Origin: G963665085 sp963665085
Lineage (GTDB): Bacteria; Bacteroidota; Bacteroidia; Bacteroidales; JAAAOM01
Reading direction: 5' to 3'
Length of the DNA: 64,000 nucleotides
Assembly: GCA_963665085.2 (NCBI GenBank)
Contig: CAXXXS010000001.1
Span: 4,464,001 to 4,528,000, forward strand
Part shown: one piece after another, positions 35,095-44,013 of the stretch
Numbering within the stretch: position 1 is the stretch's first letter
How the letters are laid out: each line of letters opens with the position of its first letter
The notes under the pieces: generated by a model
Databases searched by the model: none
The model's input: the letters and a program-made list of their open reading frames with translations, nothing else
What the model was told of the DNA's origin: nothing
Translations under genes and position numbers: made by a program

Positions 35095-38000
35095 ATGAGT
35101 AAATTAATTGAGTTAATCACATCCTTAAATCCTGAAGTAAAAAATAAATCTTTAGATTTATATTGCAAAAATGCTACGACAGAAGAACTAATTCTGGAAT
35201 GTAAAGAATTAGAGCAGTTTAGGAGAGAGAATGAAAATCTTTACTTTAAAGTACGTTCCTTGTTTTTTCTATATGCCATCCATCGATTTCATTTGCCTTA
35301 CAGAGAAGGGGTTAGCTATAAAAGTATGATTCAATACGAAGCTTACGAACATATGCTGAAGCGTCGTTTTGAAGAAGCCATAGATATTTTTTTGATGGCA
35401 CAAGAAAAACATGGTATTAATGAAGGAATTTCCAGTGGATTAGCTGAAGCATATCATAAGTTAGCGTTTCAAATTTTAGCTGATCAAGTGCGGAGCAGTG
35501 TCCGTTTAACACACGGAAATCAATGGATGTTCAGAATTGGGCATCCTCAGGATCACCCATTAAGAGTAAAAAAAGAACTACTTGAAAAAGACGGGCAAAC
35601 AGGACTTTATCCATTGTTAAATGAATCCACACCAGTACGAATGGATATTACACATAGTGGATGGAGTGATATATTTTTTTTAGGGATGGATTTTCCTGAA
35701 GGGGCCCAGGTTTTAAATATATCTGTTGACCTAACTGTAAAGGATAACAAAAATACTTCAACTCCCAAACCTCCTATAGATAGCTATTTTAGAGTTATTG
35801 AAGAACCTGTATTAAAACTCACAAGTATTGACTTAAAAGCTTCTACATCAATAACAAAATTGGAAGATGTTTTTGATTTTGCTAAAGATTATTTGGGGCT
35901 CATTAAGGCAGCAGTAATAGCTTCGGGACTTATTCCTGCAGGAATGGAAGGTTCTGGAACACCTTTGAAAGAACTTCTAAAACAATTAGTTGGCGAAAAT
36001 AAAGGAATTGAAATAGTAAGTAAAGTTAATAATATTCCCAAAGGTTCTCGTTTAGCGGTATCTACAAATTTACTAGCATCCTTAATTTCTGTTTGTATGC
36101 GTGCAACAGGCCAAACAAAACAACTAACAGGAAACCTAGAGGAAGAAGAAAGAAGATTGGTTGCAGCCAGGGCTATCCTTGGTGAGTGGATTGGTGGATC
36201 GGGTGGTGGCTGGCAGGATTCAGGAGGGGTGTGGCCTGGTATTAAATTAATTAAAGGTGTACAGGCAAAAGAGGGAGATCCTGAATATAAAATTAGTAAA
36301 GGACGATTACTACCAAATCATACAATTTTATCCCAAGAAGAAGTTAGCCTTGCAACACGAAAAAAATTACAGGATTGCCTTGTGATGGTTCACGGTGGAC
36401 TTGCTCAAGATGTTGGCCCTGTTTTAGAGATGGTGACAGAGAAATATTTACTCCGATCTGAGAAAGAATGGCAAGCAAGACAGCAAGCAATTAAATTCTT
36501 TGATGAAGTTGTTGAAAAGCTTAAGGCTGGTAATATAAACTCTATTGGAACATTTACCCATCAAAATTTCGAAGGCCCAATTCAATCTATAATACCCTGG
36601 TCTAGTAATGTTTACACAGAATTACTTATAGAAAAAGTAAAAAAATATTTTGGTGCTAATTTCTGGGGGTTCTGGATGATGGGAGGGATGTCTGGCGGAG
36701 GAATGGGATTCATTTTTAATCCAGTCTATAAGGAAGAAGCCCAGAAAAAGCTTAAAGAATTCATGTTGGAATCAAAAAAAATCCTGGAACATACGGTTCC
36801 ATTTGCAATGGAACCTGTAGTTTACGATTTCAGTATTAATGAACAGGGAACTACATGCAATATACAACAAGGATTCGATGCTATTTTACCTGTTGATTAT
36901 TATACGTTTTTAGCACCTGTTTTATTGAGAAAGGAAATAAGTAATCTTACTTCCACACAACGAAAAGAACTTGAAACATTGGGTGTAATTAGTAGAAAAA
37001 AGAAAGGATATGAAAACTTTGTTTCAGATCTTATTGAAACTATGTTACCCAACTCTAAAGACGAAAACAATTTAGAACAAACTTTAAATCAATTACTTAT
37101 AGAGTTTGGGTTTGATGCGGAATTGCATCAGCAGATAAAATCAGATTTGAAATTGGGTAGGATAGGGCTTTCCCATAATAGAATCCCAATCAATATTAAA
37201 ATTGAAGATGTAGAAAAAAATGATGTAATTATTAGTGATGAGATTTTCACTGCGAAAAATTATGATATCGGTATAGAGTCATTAAAAAAAGGTGAATTGG
37301 CCATTGTCAGTCTGGCAGGAGGCGTAGGAAGCCGGTGGACCAAAGGTGCAGGAGTTGTTAAATCTTTAAACCATTTTTGTAAATTATCAGGAAAACACCG
37401 AAGCTTTATTGAAACTCATCTGGCAAAAAACAGAAAAATATCGGGTTTAGTAAAGAAAACTATTCCTCATGTTTTTACAACCAGTTACTTAACACATTCA
37501 GCAATTGATGAGTTTTTTAAATATAAAAACAATTTCGGATTTGATAATTCCATAAGATTATCACCAGGAAGAGTTGTTGGACAAAGACTTATACCAACAG
37601 AAAGAGAATTACGCTATATGTGGGAAGAAATGCCAACACAATTACTTGATGACCAGGCACAGAAAGTACAAGAGAGTTTGCATAATGCCTTAATTAATTG
37701 GGCTAAAGAATCAGGTGAAGCAGAAGATTACACTGATAATTTACCACATCAATGCATACATCCTGTTGGACACTGGTATGAAATTCCAAATATGTTTTTA
37801 AATGGCAGATTAAACTCACTTTTAGAAGATTATCCGTCATTAAAATATCTATTTGTGCATAACATTGATACACTAGGAGCAAATGTTGATCCAGCTATTT
37901 TAGGCCACCATATTACAAATGGAGCAGGATTAACGTTTGAAGTTATTACAAGGAAACTTGATGACAGGGGCGGTGGATTGGCAAAGATTGATAATAAAGT

Positions 38001-38418
38001 AAGATTGATTGAAGGCCTAGCTTTACCAGACGATAAAATTGAATTTAATTTAACTTACTATAACACAAATACTTCATGGGTGAATATTGATACTTTACTT
38101 AATGTTTTTGAATTATCTAAAAATGATTTAAATAATACAGAGAAGGTAAAGAAAGCAGTTCGTATTATGTCTAAAAGAATGCCAACCTACATTACGTTAA
38201 AGGATGTAAAAAAACGTTGGGGAAAAGGACAAGAAGATATTTTTCCTGTAGTTCAATTTGAAAAACTTTGGGGAGACATGACAGCATTACCTGAATTGAA
38301 TTTTGATTATCTTGTAGTTAGCAGGCTTAGAGGGCAACAACTAAAAGAAGTTTCTCAATTAGACGGCTGGTTACGTGACGGTTCTGCGGAATATGTTGAT
38401 AAATTATGTTTATGGTGA
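35095..38418 (+). CDS. Large fusion: GHMP-kinase-like plus UDPGP-type uridylyltransferase
   Basis: The protein has 1107 residues. About 180-640 resembles a GHMP sugar kinase of the FKP/fucokinase type, with a GEWIGGSGGGWQDSGGVWPG loop (about 365) and a MMGGMSGGGMGFIF block (about 530). About 715-1100 is a UDPGP-type nucleotidyltransferase: LAGGVGSRWTKGAGVVKSL (the GG..SR loop), VGHWYEIPNMFLNG and FVHNIDTLGANVDPAILG. It therefore probably phosphorylates a sugar at C1 and couples it to a nucleotide. It starts two bases after the GalU-like gene. Its stop codon lies 5 bp from the left repeat of the Xer-type element, so the element abuts its 3' end. Confidence 0.78.
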   Translation: MSKLIELITSLNPEVKNKSLDLYCKNATTEELILECKELEQFRRENENLYFKVRSLFFLYAIHRFHLPYREGVSYKSMIQYEAYEHMLKRRFEEAIDIFLMAQEKHGINEGISSGLAEAYHKLAFQILADQVRSSVRLTHGNQWMFRIGHPQDHPLRVKKELLEKDGQTGLYPLLNESTPVRMDITHSGWSDIFFLGMDFPEGAQVLNISVDLTVKDNKNTSTPKPPIDSYFRVIEEPVLKLTSIDLKASTSITKLEDVFDFAKDYLGLIKAAVIASGLIPAGMEGSGTPLKELLKQLVGENKGIEIVSKVNNIPKGSRLAVSTNLLASLISVCMRATGQTKQLTGNLEEEERRLVAARAILGEWIGGSGGGWQDSGGVWPGIKLIKGVQAKEGDPEYKISKGRLLPNHTILSQEEVSLATRKKLQDCLVMVHGGLAQDVGPVLEMVTEKYLLRSEKEWQARQQAIKFFDEVVEKLKAGNINSIGTFTHQNFEGPIQSIIPWSSNVYTELLIEKVKKYFGANFWGFWMMGGMSGGGMGFIFNPVYKEEAQKKLKEFMLESKKILEHTVPFAMEPVVYDFSINEQGTTCNIQQGFDAILPVDYYTFLAPVLLRKEISNLTSTQRKELETLGVISRKKKGYENFVSDLIETMLPNSKDENNLEQTLNQLLIEFGFDAELHQQIKSDLKLGRIGLSHNRIPINIKIEDVEKNDVIISDEIFTAKNYDIGIESLKKGELAIVSLAGGVGSRWTKGAGVVKSLNHFCKLSGKHRSFIETHLAKNRKISGLVKKTIPHVFTTSYLTHSAIDEFFKYKNNFGFDNSIRLSPGRVVGQRLIPTERELRYMWEEMPTQLLDDQAQKVQESLHNALINWAKESGEAEDYTDNLPHQCIHPVGHWYEIPNMFLNGRLNSLLEDYPSLKYLFVHNIDTLGANVDPAILGHHITNGAGLTFEVITRKLDDRGGGLAKIDNKVRLIEGLALPDDKIEFNLTYYNTNTSWVNIDTLLNVFELSKNDLNNTEKVKKAVRIMSKRMPTYITLKDVKKRWGKGQEDIFPVVQFEKLWGDMTALPELNFDYLVVSRLRGQQLKEVSQLDGWLRDGSAEYVDKLCLW

Positions 38419-38422
38419 TTAC

Positions 38423-38438
38423 ATTATGTTAAATAGAA
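38423..38438 (+). repeat. Left attachment repeat (attL), XerD-arm-like
   Basis: ATTATGTTAAATAGAA is repeated exactly at 55958-55973. It includes TTATGTTAAAT, identical to the XerD arm of the E. coli dif site. The sequence before it (centre ATTACA, arm TGTTTATGGTG) does not match a XerC arm well and overlaps the stop codon of the upstream fusion gene. Confidence 0.7.
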
Positions 38439-38476
38439 AAATTATTTTTCTATCTCACATAGGAGTTATTTTTCTC
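38436..38476. repeat. Target-site duplication of the IS, left copy (41 bp)
   Basis: This is identical to 40118-40158. It starts GAAAAATTATTTTTC and ends AGTTATTTTTCTC. Confidence 0.9.
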
Positions 38477-38490
38477 CTGAGTTCCGCACT
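38477..38490 (+). repeat. IS left terminal inverted repeat
   Basis: CTGAGTTCCGCACT, a perfect complement of 40104-40117. Confidence 0.9.
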
Positions 38491-38582
38491 TTTTTGAGGG
38501 CAAAATCGTTAAAACTCACTTAGTCAATTCAATAATGTTTTTTATGTTGGCGTTTTGGGTGTCCCAGGTGTATATTTACATC

Positions 38583-40091
38583 ATGTTTGTAAGAAAAAAG
38601 AAGAACAAAAGTGGTGTCGTAAGTATACAGGTTATCGATAAAAGTTCGGGAAATTACAAAATGGTTAAAACCATTGGTAGTTCTTCAGACCCAACTAAAA
38701 TCAGTCTGCTTTATCAACAAGGTTTGGATTTTATACAACACTATGAAGGTCAGAAAACAATTAATTTTACAGGCCTAGATTTCAAAGATGCTGTCAAACA
38801 AAGCATTAAAAATATTTCAGTTGAAGGAATACACCTTTTGCTTGGCAAAATCTATTCTGAAATTGGTTTTGATAATGTATGTAGTGATTTGCTAAAGCAA
38901 TTGGTTTTAGTTCGTTTATCGTATCCAGCCAGCAAACTAAAAACCGCACAATACCTTCACCGATATTTTTCCATTGATATAAAAGAGGATCGGATATACA
39001 GGTATCTGGATAAGATCTATTCTGATCAAAAGGAAATACTTCAACAAATTAGTTATAACCATACCAAGAAAATACTTGGCGGTATTATTAGTGTTGTTTT
39101 TTATGATGTTACAACCATTTATTTTCAGATTGATGATGAAGATGAAATTAGAAAGCGAGGATTTTCCAAGGAAGGTAAACATCAAAATCCCCAAATTGTA
39201 TTGGGGCTGCTTGTTGGTATTGAAGGGTATCCATTGGCGTATGAGATACATGAAGGCAACAAGTTCGAAGGACATACAATGCTTCCTATAATTGATACTT
39301 TCAAAGACAAATATGACCTGGAAAAACTAATTGTTATTGCAGACTCTGGCTTACTATCATCAGCAAATGTTAAAGAACTACAAGACAAAGGCTATGAGTT
39401 TATTCTTGGAGCACGTATTAAAAACGAAAGTGAGGCTATTAAAGAAAAAATACTTGCTCAGAAATTGAAAGATAAAACCAGTACAACTATCCATAAAGAA
39501 GATGGTACAAAGTTAATTTTGGGGTACACAGAAAGAAGAGCAAAAAAGGATCGGCATAATAGAGAAAGAGGGCTGATGAAACTGGAACAAAAAGTCAAGT
39601 CTGGAAAATTAACAAAATCTTTAATAAACAATCGTGGGTACAATAAATATTTAAAGCTGCAAGGTAATGTTACGATTGATGTTGACTACGACAAATTTAA
39701 TCAAGATGCGGCTTGGGATGGGCTTAAAGGTTACTTGACCAATACTTCTTTAACTAAAGAAGAAATAATTGGCAATTATGGTCAACTGTGGAAAATTGAG
39801 AAAGCGTTTAGGATTTCAAAGCATGACTTGAAAATAAGGCCGATCTATCATAGGCTTCAGAAAAGAATCGAGTCTCATATTACAATCAATTTTGTTGCAT
39901 ACAAAGTTTACAAAGAACTTGAAAGACAGCTCAAGCTAAAAAAATCTAACATGAGTCCTGAAAAAGCTATTGAGATTGCTAAAACTATTTATGCTGTGCA
40001 AATCAATGATCCAGCTAGTGGTTTGACCTTTAAAGAAACTCTTCTTTTAAACGATGAACAAAAACAGCTTGCTAATTTATTCGGTTTTTAA
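38583..40091 (+). CDS. IS1634-family DDE transposase
   Basis: The ATG at 38583 gives 502 residues starting MFVRKKKNKSGVVSIQVID. An open frame upstream (from 38535) adds a hydrophobic tail unlike the family. The DDE core of the IS4 superfamily is visible: VVFYDVTTIYFQ (first Asp), KLIVIADSGLLSSANVKEL (second Asp) and the late Y-(2)-R-E-like block IEKAFRISKHDLKIRPIYH with the catalytic Glu in the W-K-I-E-K-A-F stretch. It is apparently intact, so the copy may be active. Confidence 0.92.
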   Translation: MFVRKKKNKSGVVSIQVIDKSSGNYKMVKTIGSSSDPTKISLLYQQGLDFIQHYEGQKTINFTGLDFKDAVKQSIKNISVEGIHLLLGKIYSEIGFDNVCSDLLKQLVLVRLSYPASKLKTAQYLHRYFSIDIKEDRIYRYLDKIYSDQKEILQQISYNHTKKILGGIISVVFYDVTTIYFQIDDEDEIRKRGFSKEGKHQNPQIVLGLLVGIEGYPLAYEIHEGNKFEGHTMLPIIDTFKDKYDLEKLIVIADSGLLSSANVKELQDKGYEFILGARIKNESEAIKEKILAQKLKDKTSTTIHKEDGTKLILGYTERRAKKDRHNRERGLMKLEQKVKSGKLTKSLINNRGYNKYLKLQGNVTIDVDYDKFNQDAAWDGLKGYLTNTSLTKEEIIGNYGQLWKIEKAFRISKHDLKIRPIYHRLQKRIESHITINFVAYKVYKELERQLKLKKSNMSPEKAIEIAKTIYAVQINDPASGLTFKETLLLNDEQKQLANLFGF

Positions 40092-40103
40092 TTTCGGTGT
40101 CCC

Positions 40104-40117
40104 AGTGCGGAACTCAG
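40104..40117 (-). repeat. IS right terminal inverted repeat
   Basis: AGTGCGGAACTCAG, the complement of the left repeat. Confidence 0.9.
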
Positions 40118-40158
40118 GAAAAATTATTTTTCTATCTCACATAGGAGTTATTTTTCTC
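40118..40158. repeat. Target-site duplication of the IS, right copy (41 bp)
   Basis: An exact copy of 38436-38476; the right copy continues into CTCTGTAGAG, the original sequence. Confidence 0.9.
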
Positions 40159-40175
40159 TGTAGAGAGTTGAAATT

Positions 40176-40209
40176 AAAACACAAAGGATCTTAAGATCCT
40201 TTGTGTTTT
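40176..40209. terminator. Perfect 34-bp palindromic terminator
   Basis: AAAACACAAAGGATCTT and its exact complement are centred at 40192/40193, with A- and T-rich ends. It can stop transcription in both directions, shielding the provirus left end from the chromosomal gene or from the IS. Confidence 0.85.
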
Positions 40210-40625
40210 GTTAGAGGTCAATGCCCCTGATGGAGTAAGCGTATTCTCTTACTTGACTTAACGTTTGCACATCCTAGATATAAATGTGTGTATAAATGAA
40301 AAACGTGATATATTAATGGTATTGCCAATGGCTTTTAGAAAAAACTAAACCTTGATAGAGATATCATATTACACACAGAATTATCTAGTAAGATTATTTT
40401 CAGAATCAAAATAACAAGTATCTATTTGTCTTATAATTTATAAAAAGATAAATAGTAATTTGCTGAAAATCAGTTTTTAAACGTCTAAATTATCCAACTT
40501 GTTCGACAAGGTGGACAAAATATTAAGTTAATCAACTAAAGTATATTATTTATCATTTTTACAAGTTGTTTAATAAAAGTTAGATAAATTAAAGTTTGTC
40601 AAACCGCAAGTAATTTTTAAATTGC
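40210..40625. other. Left noncoding region of the provirus with hairpins before rep operon
   Basis: About 415 bp without a convincing gene. Two dyads stand out. TCCAaCTTGT-TCG-ACAAGgTGGA at 40493-40515 is a small, stable stem of the kind used as rolling-circle nick structures. GCAAG-T-AATTT-TT-AAATT-G-CTTGC at 40606-40629 overlaps the TTG start of the next gene. An imperfect promoter-like TAAAGTTTG precedes it at about 40590. All roles are inferred. Confidence 0.45.
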
Positions 40626-41165
40626 TTGCAAGTCGTGAGAAAACTAAGAGTCTGTAATATTACCAAAAACATAAGGGGTTATCAGGTTTTTTTCGATTAC
40701 GATAAAAAAATTTATTTTACTTCGGGTAAAAAAGCGAGAGATTTTGTGTCGTATATAACACAATTTTTTAATGATTCGTTGCATTATTTAAATGTTGTAT
40801 ATACGGATAATTTTATTATATATAGAAATCTTTATTTTTTTATCGAATCGCCATTGGCGTTATCAACCCTTAAAAGTTCATTCGAGCTTATTGATAAAAA
40901 GTTTGAAGGGTTGTTTTATAGCCAACAATCAGATAATTATAATACAAGGATATTTCAAGGTATAGATATTATATACAGGGAGTTATACACAATAACAGTT
41001 TCCTTGTCTAATGTAGTAATAAAAAGAAAGGATTTCCCCACCAAGAAAAAATTAGAAATTCAATTATCAGTACTTGAAAAGTTTTATCAAGATTATGGGC
41101 AGTTTAAGAATACATATTTAAAAGTTAGTGACAATAAAGAAGTTAAAGTATTTAAAATTGCATAG
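40626..41165 (+). CDS. Phage protein of unknown function upstream of Rep
   Basis: The protein has up to 179 residues. There is no ATG in frame: the start must be TTG at 40626 or GTG at 40635, both unusual for Bacteroidota. The GTG avoids the hairpin that ends at 40629. The protein is basic and aromatic (FFDYDKKIYFTSGKKARDFV; FYQDYGQFKNTYLK) with no signal peptide or membrane helix and no motif I recognise. It ends two bases before the Rep start codon, so it is translated with Rep and may be a replication partner. Confidence 0.6.
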   Translation: MQVVRKLRVCNITKNIRGYQVFFDYDKKIYFTSGKKARDFVSYITQFFNDSLHYLNVVYTDNFIIYRNLYFFIESPLALSTLKSSFELIDKKFEGLFYSQQSDNYNTRIFQGIDIIYRELYTITVSLSNVVIKRKDFPTKKKLEIQLSVLEKFYQDYGQFKNTYLKVSDNKEVKVFKIA

Positions 41166-41167
41166 TT

Positions 41168-42757
41168 ATGTTTGACACAGTAATAATACGCCAACACGAT
41201 TTAAAAAAGAATATCGTAATTAAGAATATGTTGGAATTTGAAGATTTAAATTCATATACACAGTTTATTAAGTTAATAAAGAAAAACGATTTACTTCAAA
41301 AGAATATTGAGGCGCAAAAAAAGCTCATTAAGTTTGGCGATGGTGAGCTAAAATTATCTAAACATAGAAATAAGTATGAATTACCTAGTCATCATTATGG
41401 TGTTGCTTATCATATAGATTATGAAAAAGATTACATTGAGTATAATTTCTCAATCCCTAAGTATTTGTATGGCAATAATATTGCGCAAGTTGTTAAATAC
41501 AGTAAGGCTGGATTTGATTTTTATAAATGGTCTGATTTTAATAACCAGTATTCTAATGCATGGAGTGAATTTGTAAGTAGTGTTAAGTTTTTCTTTTATC
41601 AAATGTTTGAGAGTGTCAACCCTAACGCGAGGGTTGATTTTTCAGATATAGAAATATGCAGGGTCGATTTATGTTTTAATCAAATATTTCCAAATAAAGA
41701 AGAGGCACAAAATTATATTCAATATCAAAAGAGGTTGTATAAAAAATATGAACGAAAAACTACAGATAAAGGGCAATCTTATAAATCTAGTTTTTATTAT
41801 AATCTTCCCGGTATTTTTCTTAAGATATATCATAAAGGCAATGAGTATAGAAAACATGATAAATCAGAACATTTAATACGTAATGCTATATTGGTTGAAA
41901 GTTTGGAAGGCGTAAACGAGTTGAATTTGTTTGATACCGACTATTTGCAGAGTATAGCTGATAGGATAGTTAGGTATGAGGTTGAATTTAAAAGCGCTAA
42001 ATTATCAGAAATATACAATAAGGAGGTTTTAATTAATAGAAGCCCAGTTTTTGCATTGAAATACAAAATATATCAGAAAGTTAAGAAAGAAACCGACGAT
42101 GGGGAAAAACTTATTGAATGTGATGAGGATGGCGTAGTAACATGGCAAGTTAACAAAGATGAATATGCTATATACAAGAAAATTAAAAAAGATATTACAA
42201 AAAGGCGGTCGTTTATGTTAGCCCCTAAATTTCATGAAGGAAGGCGCGGGGAAAATATAGTTAATCCAGAATATTATAGGTCTGGTTCAATAGTAGGTGT
42301 ATTTAATGAGGCTTTATTTAATGAATGCATTAAGATATTTAAACGGTTTGTAAATCATTTTCAAGTAAAAGCAATTAATAATATAGATCAAGTTTTAGAA
42401 GATGTCTCTACTTATAATAAAAGGATAGAAGAACAAAGGGAGCTTTTAAAACAACGTTTTAAACAAGAAAATAGGGTTCCCCGTAATGGTGAGATAGCAA
42501 AAATAACAGGGCAAAAGATTGATTCTAGTAAAATGGCTATGATTGTTAGCCTTATTAAAGAATATGGTTCTTTAAGCGACGTAAGGCGCAATTGTGATAT
42601 CAATGGTTCTACTTTTAGAAATTATCGGGCGAAGCTTAAAAAGTTGAATATTAAAGAAAATATGTTTACTGATTTTTCAGAGGTTCACGCGCCTTTGGAT
42701 TTTTCACAATATTATCTACAAGAAAGGGATAATTATATGAAATTAAAACCAGTTTAA
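41168..42757 (+). CDS. Rolling-circle replication initiator, gene II/X (Phage_CRI/phage_X) type
   Basis: The protein has 529 residues. Blocks typical of the filamentous-phage gene II/X replication family appear in order: a His-containing strand HHYGVAYHIDYE (about 75), ICRVDLCFN (about 162-170), LKIYHKGNEYRKHDK (about 217-231) and ADRIVRYEVEFKSAKL (about 264-279). A helix-turn-helix-like tail is at 460-500 (GSLSDVRRNCDINGSTFRNYR). Such proteins nick one DNA strand with a Tyr and start rolling-circle replication, producing single strands. The catalytic Tyr cannot be assigned with certainty. A terminator follows at 42791. Confidence 0.75.
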   Translation: MFDTVIIRQHDLKKNIVIKNMLEFEDLNSYTQFIKLIKKNDLLQKNIEAQKKLIKFGDGELKLSKHRNKYELPSHHYGVAYHIDYEKDYIEYNFSIPKYLYGNNIAQVVKYSKAGFDFYKWSDFNNQYSNAWSEFVSSVKFFFYQMFESVNPNARVDFSDIEICRVDLCFNQIFPNKEEAQNYIQYQKRLYKKYERKTTDKGQSYKSSFYYNLPGIFLKIYHKGNEYRKHDKSEHLIRNAILVESLEGVNELNLFDTDYLQSIADRIVRYEVEFKSAKLSEIYNKEVLINRSPVFALKYKIYQKVKKETDDGEKLIECDEDGVVTWQVNKDEYAIYKKIKKDITKRRSFMLAPKFHEGRRGENIVNPEYYRSGSIVGVFNEALFNECIKIFKRFVNHFQVKAINNIDQVLEDVSTYNKRIEEQRELLKQRFKQENRVPRNGEIAKITGQKIDSSKMAMIVSLIKEYGSLSDVRRNCDINGSTFRNYRAKLKKLNIKENMFTDFSEVHAPLDFSQYYLQERDNYMKLKPV

Positions 42758-42790
42758 AAATAAACTGACATATTTACATGAAATTATATA

Positions 42791-42820
42791 AAAAGGTTGT
42801 CGTAATGACAGCCTTTTTTT
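42791..42820 (+). terminator. Terminator after the Rep gene
   Basis: GGTTGTC-GTAAT-GACAGCC, with one G-T pair, then seven T. It separates replication from virion genes. Confidence 0.85.
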
Positions 42821-42870
42821 AGTTTTGGTTTGCTTTAATGATGTTTTTGGTAAATATTTAAATAAAAAAT

Positions 42871-43038
42871 ATGAAACGTTTTTTTTACAAGGCAAAAAGA
42901 TTTTTGTTTACCACAGCCGGTTTGATTACCGTTTTTTTTGTAGGTGTTTTGTTTGGCAAGGATATTAAAAAATATTTGGCTGCTTCTCCGGTTGCTCCTT
43001 TCCTTGCAAAGTTGGGTATTAATTTGGAAAGTAATTAA
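42871..43038 (+). CDS. Small single-pass membrane protein (55 aa)
   Basis: The ATG at 42871 opens 55 codons: a basic start (MKRFFYKAKRF), a transmembrane helix at about 13-29 (TAGLITVFFVGVLFG) and a short polar end (KYLAASPVAPFLAKLGINL). It lies 11 bp before the candidate capsid gene. The size and charge pattern fits a minor protein of a viral membrane or a coat-protein analogue. Confidence 0.6.
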   Translation: MKRFFYKAKRFLFTTAGLITVFFVGVLFGKDIKKYLAASPVAPFLAKLGINLESN

Positions 43039-43049
43039 AATTTTTAGAT

Positions 43050-43934
43050 ATGTCTAAAATTATTTACGCTGGTGAAAAAACCAGAATTGACTTAACGTCA
43101 AAAAATATTTCAAAACTGATGTTTGTTGCTCATGCTAAGGCTGCATCTGGTTTGAGTTCTTCTACTTCCCTTATTGATTGGGAGAAAATTAATGTTACTG
43201 GTATTTTAAAACAGGCTAACAGGGAGTATAATATTTTTAATGGTAATTTATTCACCCTTTTAAAAGAGTCTGCGATTTTCAGTAATGATTGGGCTCAAAT
43301 TAGTACACCTTTAACGCTTGTTTCTGGTGTAAGTGCTATTCAATACGGTTTTATTGATTTTGGCGGCATACTTAATCTTGATAATGACGATAAATTATCT
43401 GTTGATATTCGTACTAATGACGATATTTGGGCTGCTTCTGCTACAGGTGATTCTTATTTGGAATTTTCAGAGATTGAGGATATTGGTTTGCAATATGTTT
43501 TGCCAAAAATTAATGTTTTAGCTGTTAAAGCTGCCGAGACTGTTTTCGCTGAAACATTAGGTGATAATGTTACCTCTATTGTTTTTATCAATGATGATAA
43601 AACAGGAGTTTTAACTGCTGATAAGATAATTGATTCTGTTCAGATAAAATCTGACAGGTATAATGCAAATAAGAATTATACAGATTTATTGGTTGAAAGG
43701 ATAGATAAATATCCTTCTTTAACGGCTGCAAATGCCCGCGCACAATCTTTTTCTCTTGTTAAAGATGAATTAGATAAGTGTTCAATCGAGTTAAATCTTG
43801 TTTCTGGTTCTGTTACAAGTGGAAACAACTATGTTGTTTACCGTAATTTTGAAGCTCCTGCTCAGACAGTTGCAAAGGCATCCGTAAAGGCACAACGGCA
43901 TAAAAAAGTTGCAGAAAATAAAGTGGTTTCCTAG
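43050..43934 (+). CDS. Candidate major capsid protein
   Basis: The protein has 294 residues, with no signal peptide or membrane helix, and is mostly short beta strands: ISKLMFVAHAKA, TPLTLVSGVSAIQYGFIDFGG, KLSVDIRTNDDIWAASATGDSYLEFSEIEDIG, SIELNLVSGSVTSGNNYVVYRNFEAP. Length and strand content are right for a double jelly-roll capsid protein such as FLiP gp8 or PM2 P2. The position, between the Rep terminator and its own strong terminator and ahead of small membrane proteins, predicts a separate, abundant message. The C-terminus is Lys-rich (KAQRHKKVAENK). There is no recognised family motif, so this rests on context and fold expectation. Confidence 0.55.
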   Translation: MSKIIYAGEKTRIDLTSKNISKLMFVAHAKAASGLSSSTSLIDWEKINVTGILKQANREYNIFNGNLFTLLKESAIFSNDWAQISTPLTLVSGVSAIQYGFIDFGGILNLDNDDKLSVDIRTNDDIWAASATGDSYLEFSEIEDIGLQYVLPKINVLAVKAAETVFAETLGDNVTSIVFINDDKTGVLTADKIIDSVQIKSDRYNANKNYTDLLVERIDKYPSLTAANARAQSFSLVKDELDKCSIELNLVSGSVTSGNNYVVYRNFEAPAQTVAKASVKAQRHKKVAENKVVS

Positions 43935-43960
43935 GTGTTTTATTTGATTGGTTAGATTTA

Positions 43961-44001
43961 AAAAATGGCTATTGGCTTAAAGCCTGTAGCCTTTTTTTTT
44001 A
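43961..44001 (+). terminator. Terminator after the candidate capsid gene
   Basis: GGCTA-TT-GGC...GCC-TG-TAGCC followed by nine or more T. It would leave the capsid gene on a short, abundant transcript. Confidence 0.85.
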
Positions 44002-44013
44002 ACAATTAATGTT

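Larger units (their letters stand above)
38477..40117 (+). mobile_element. IS1634-type insertion sequence, 1641 bp
   Basis: The element is bounded by perfect 14-bp terminal inverted repeats, CTGAGTTCCGCACT at 38477-38490 and its complement at 40104-40117. It is flanked by 41-bp exact direct repeats and carries one transposase gene. Long, variable target duplications are a known trait of the IS1634 family. It lies about 40 bp inside the left end of the provirus, so it came after the phage or arrived with it. The perfect repeats suggest a recent insertion. Confidence 0.92.

Noticed and set aside
38535..38582. Upstream start for the transposase
   Set aside because: The extra 16 residues are a hydrophobic stretch not seen in the family; the ATG at 38583 opens the conserved MFVRKKK start.
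40210..40625. tRNA or tmRNA as integration target
   Set aside because: No cloverleaf or CCA-type end could be drawn; the direct repeats point to a Xer site.
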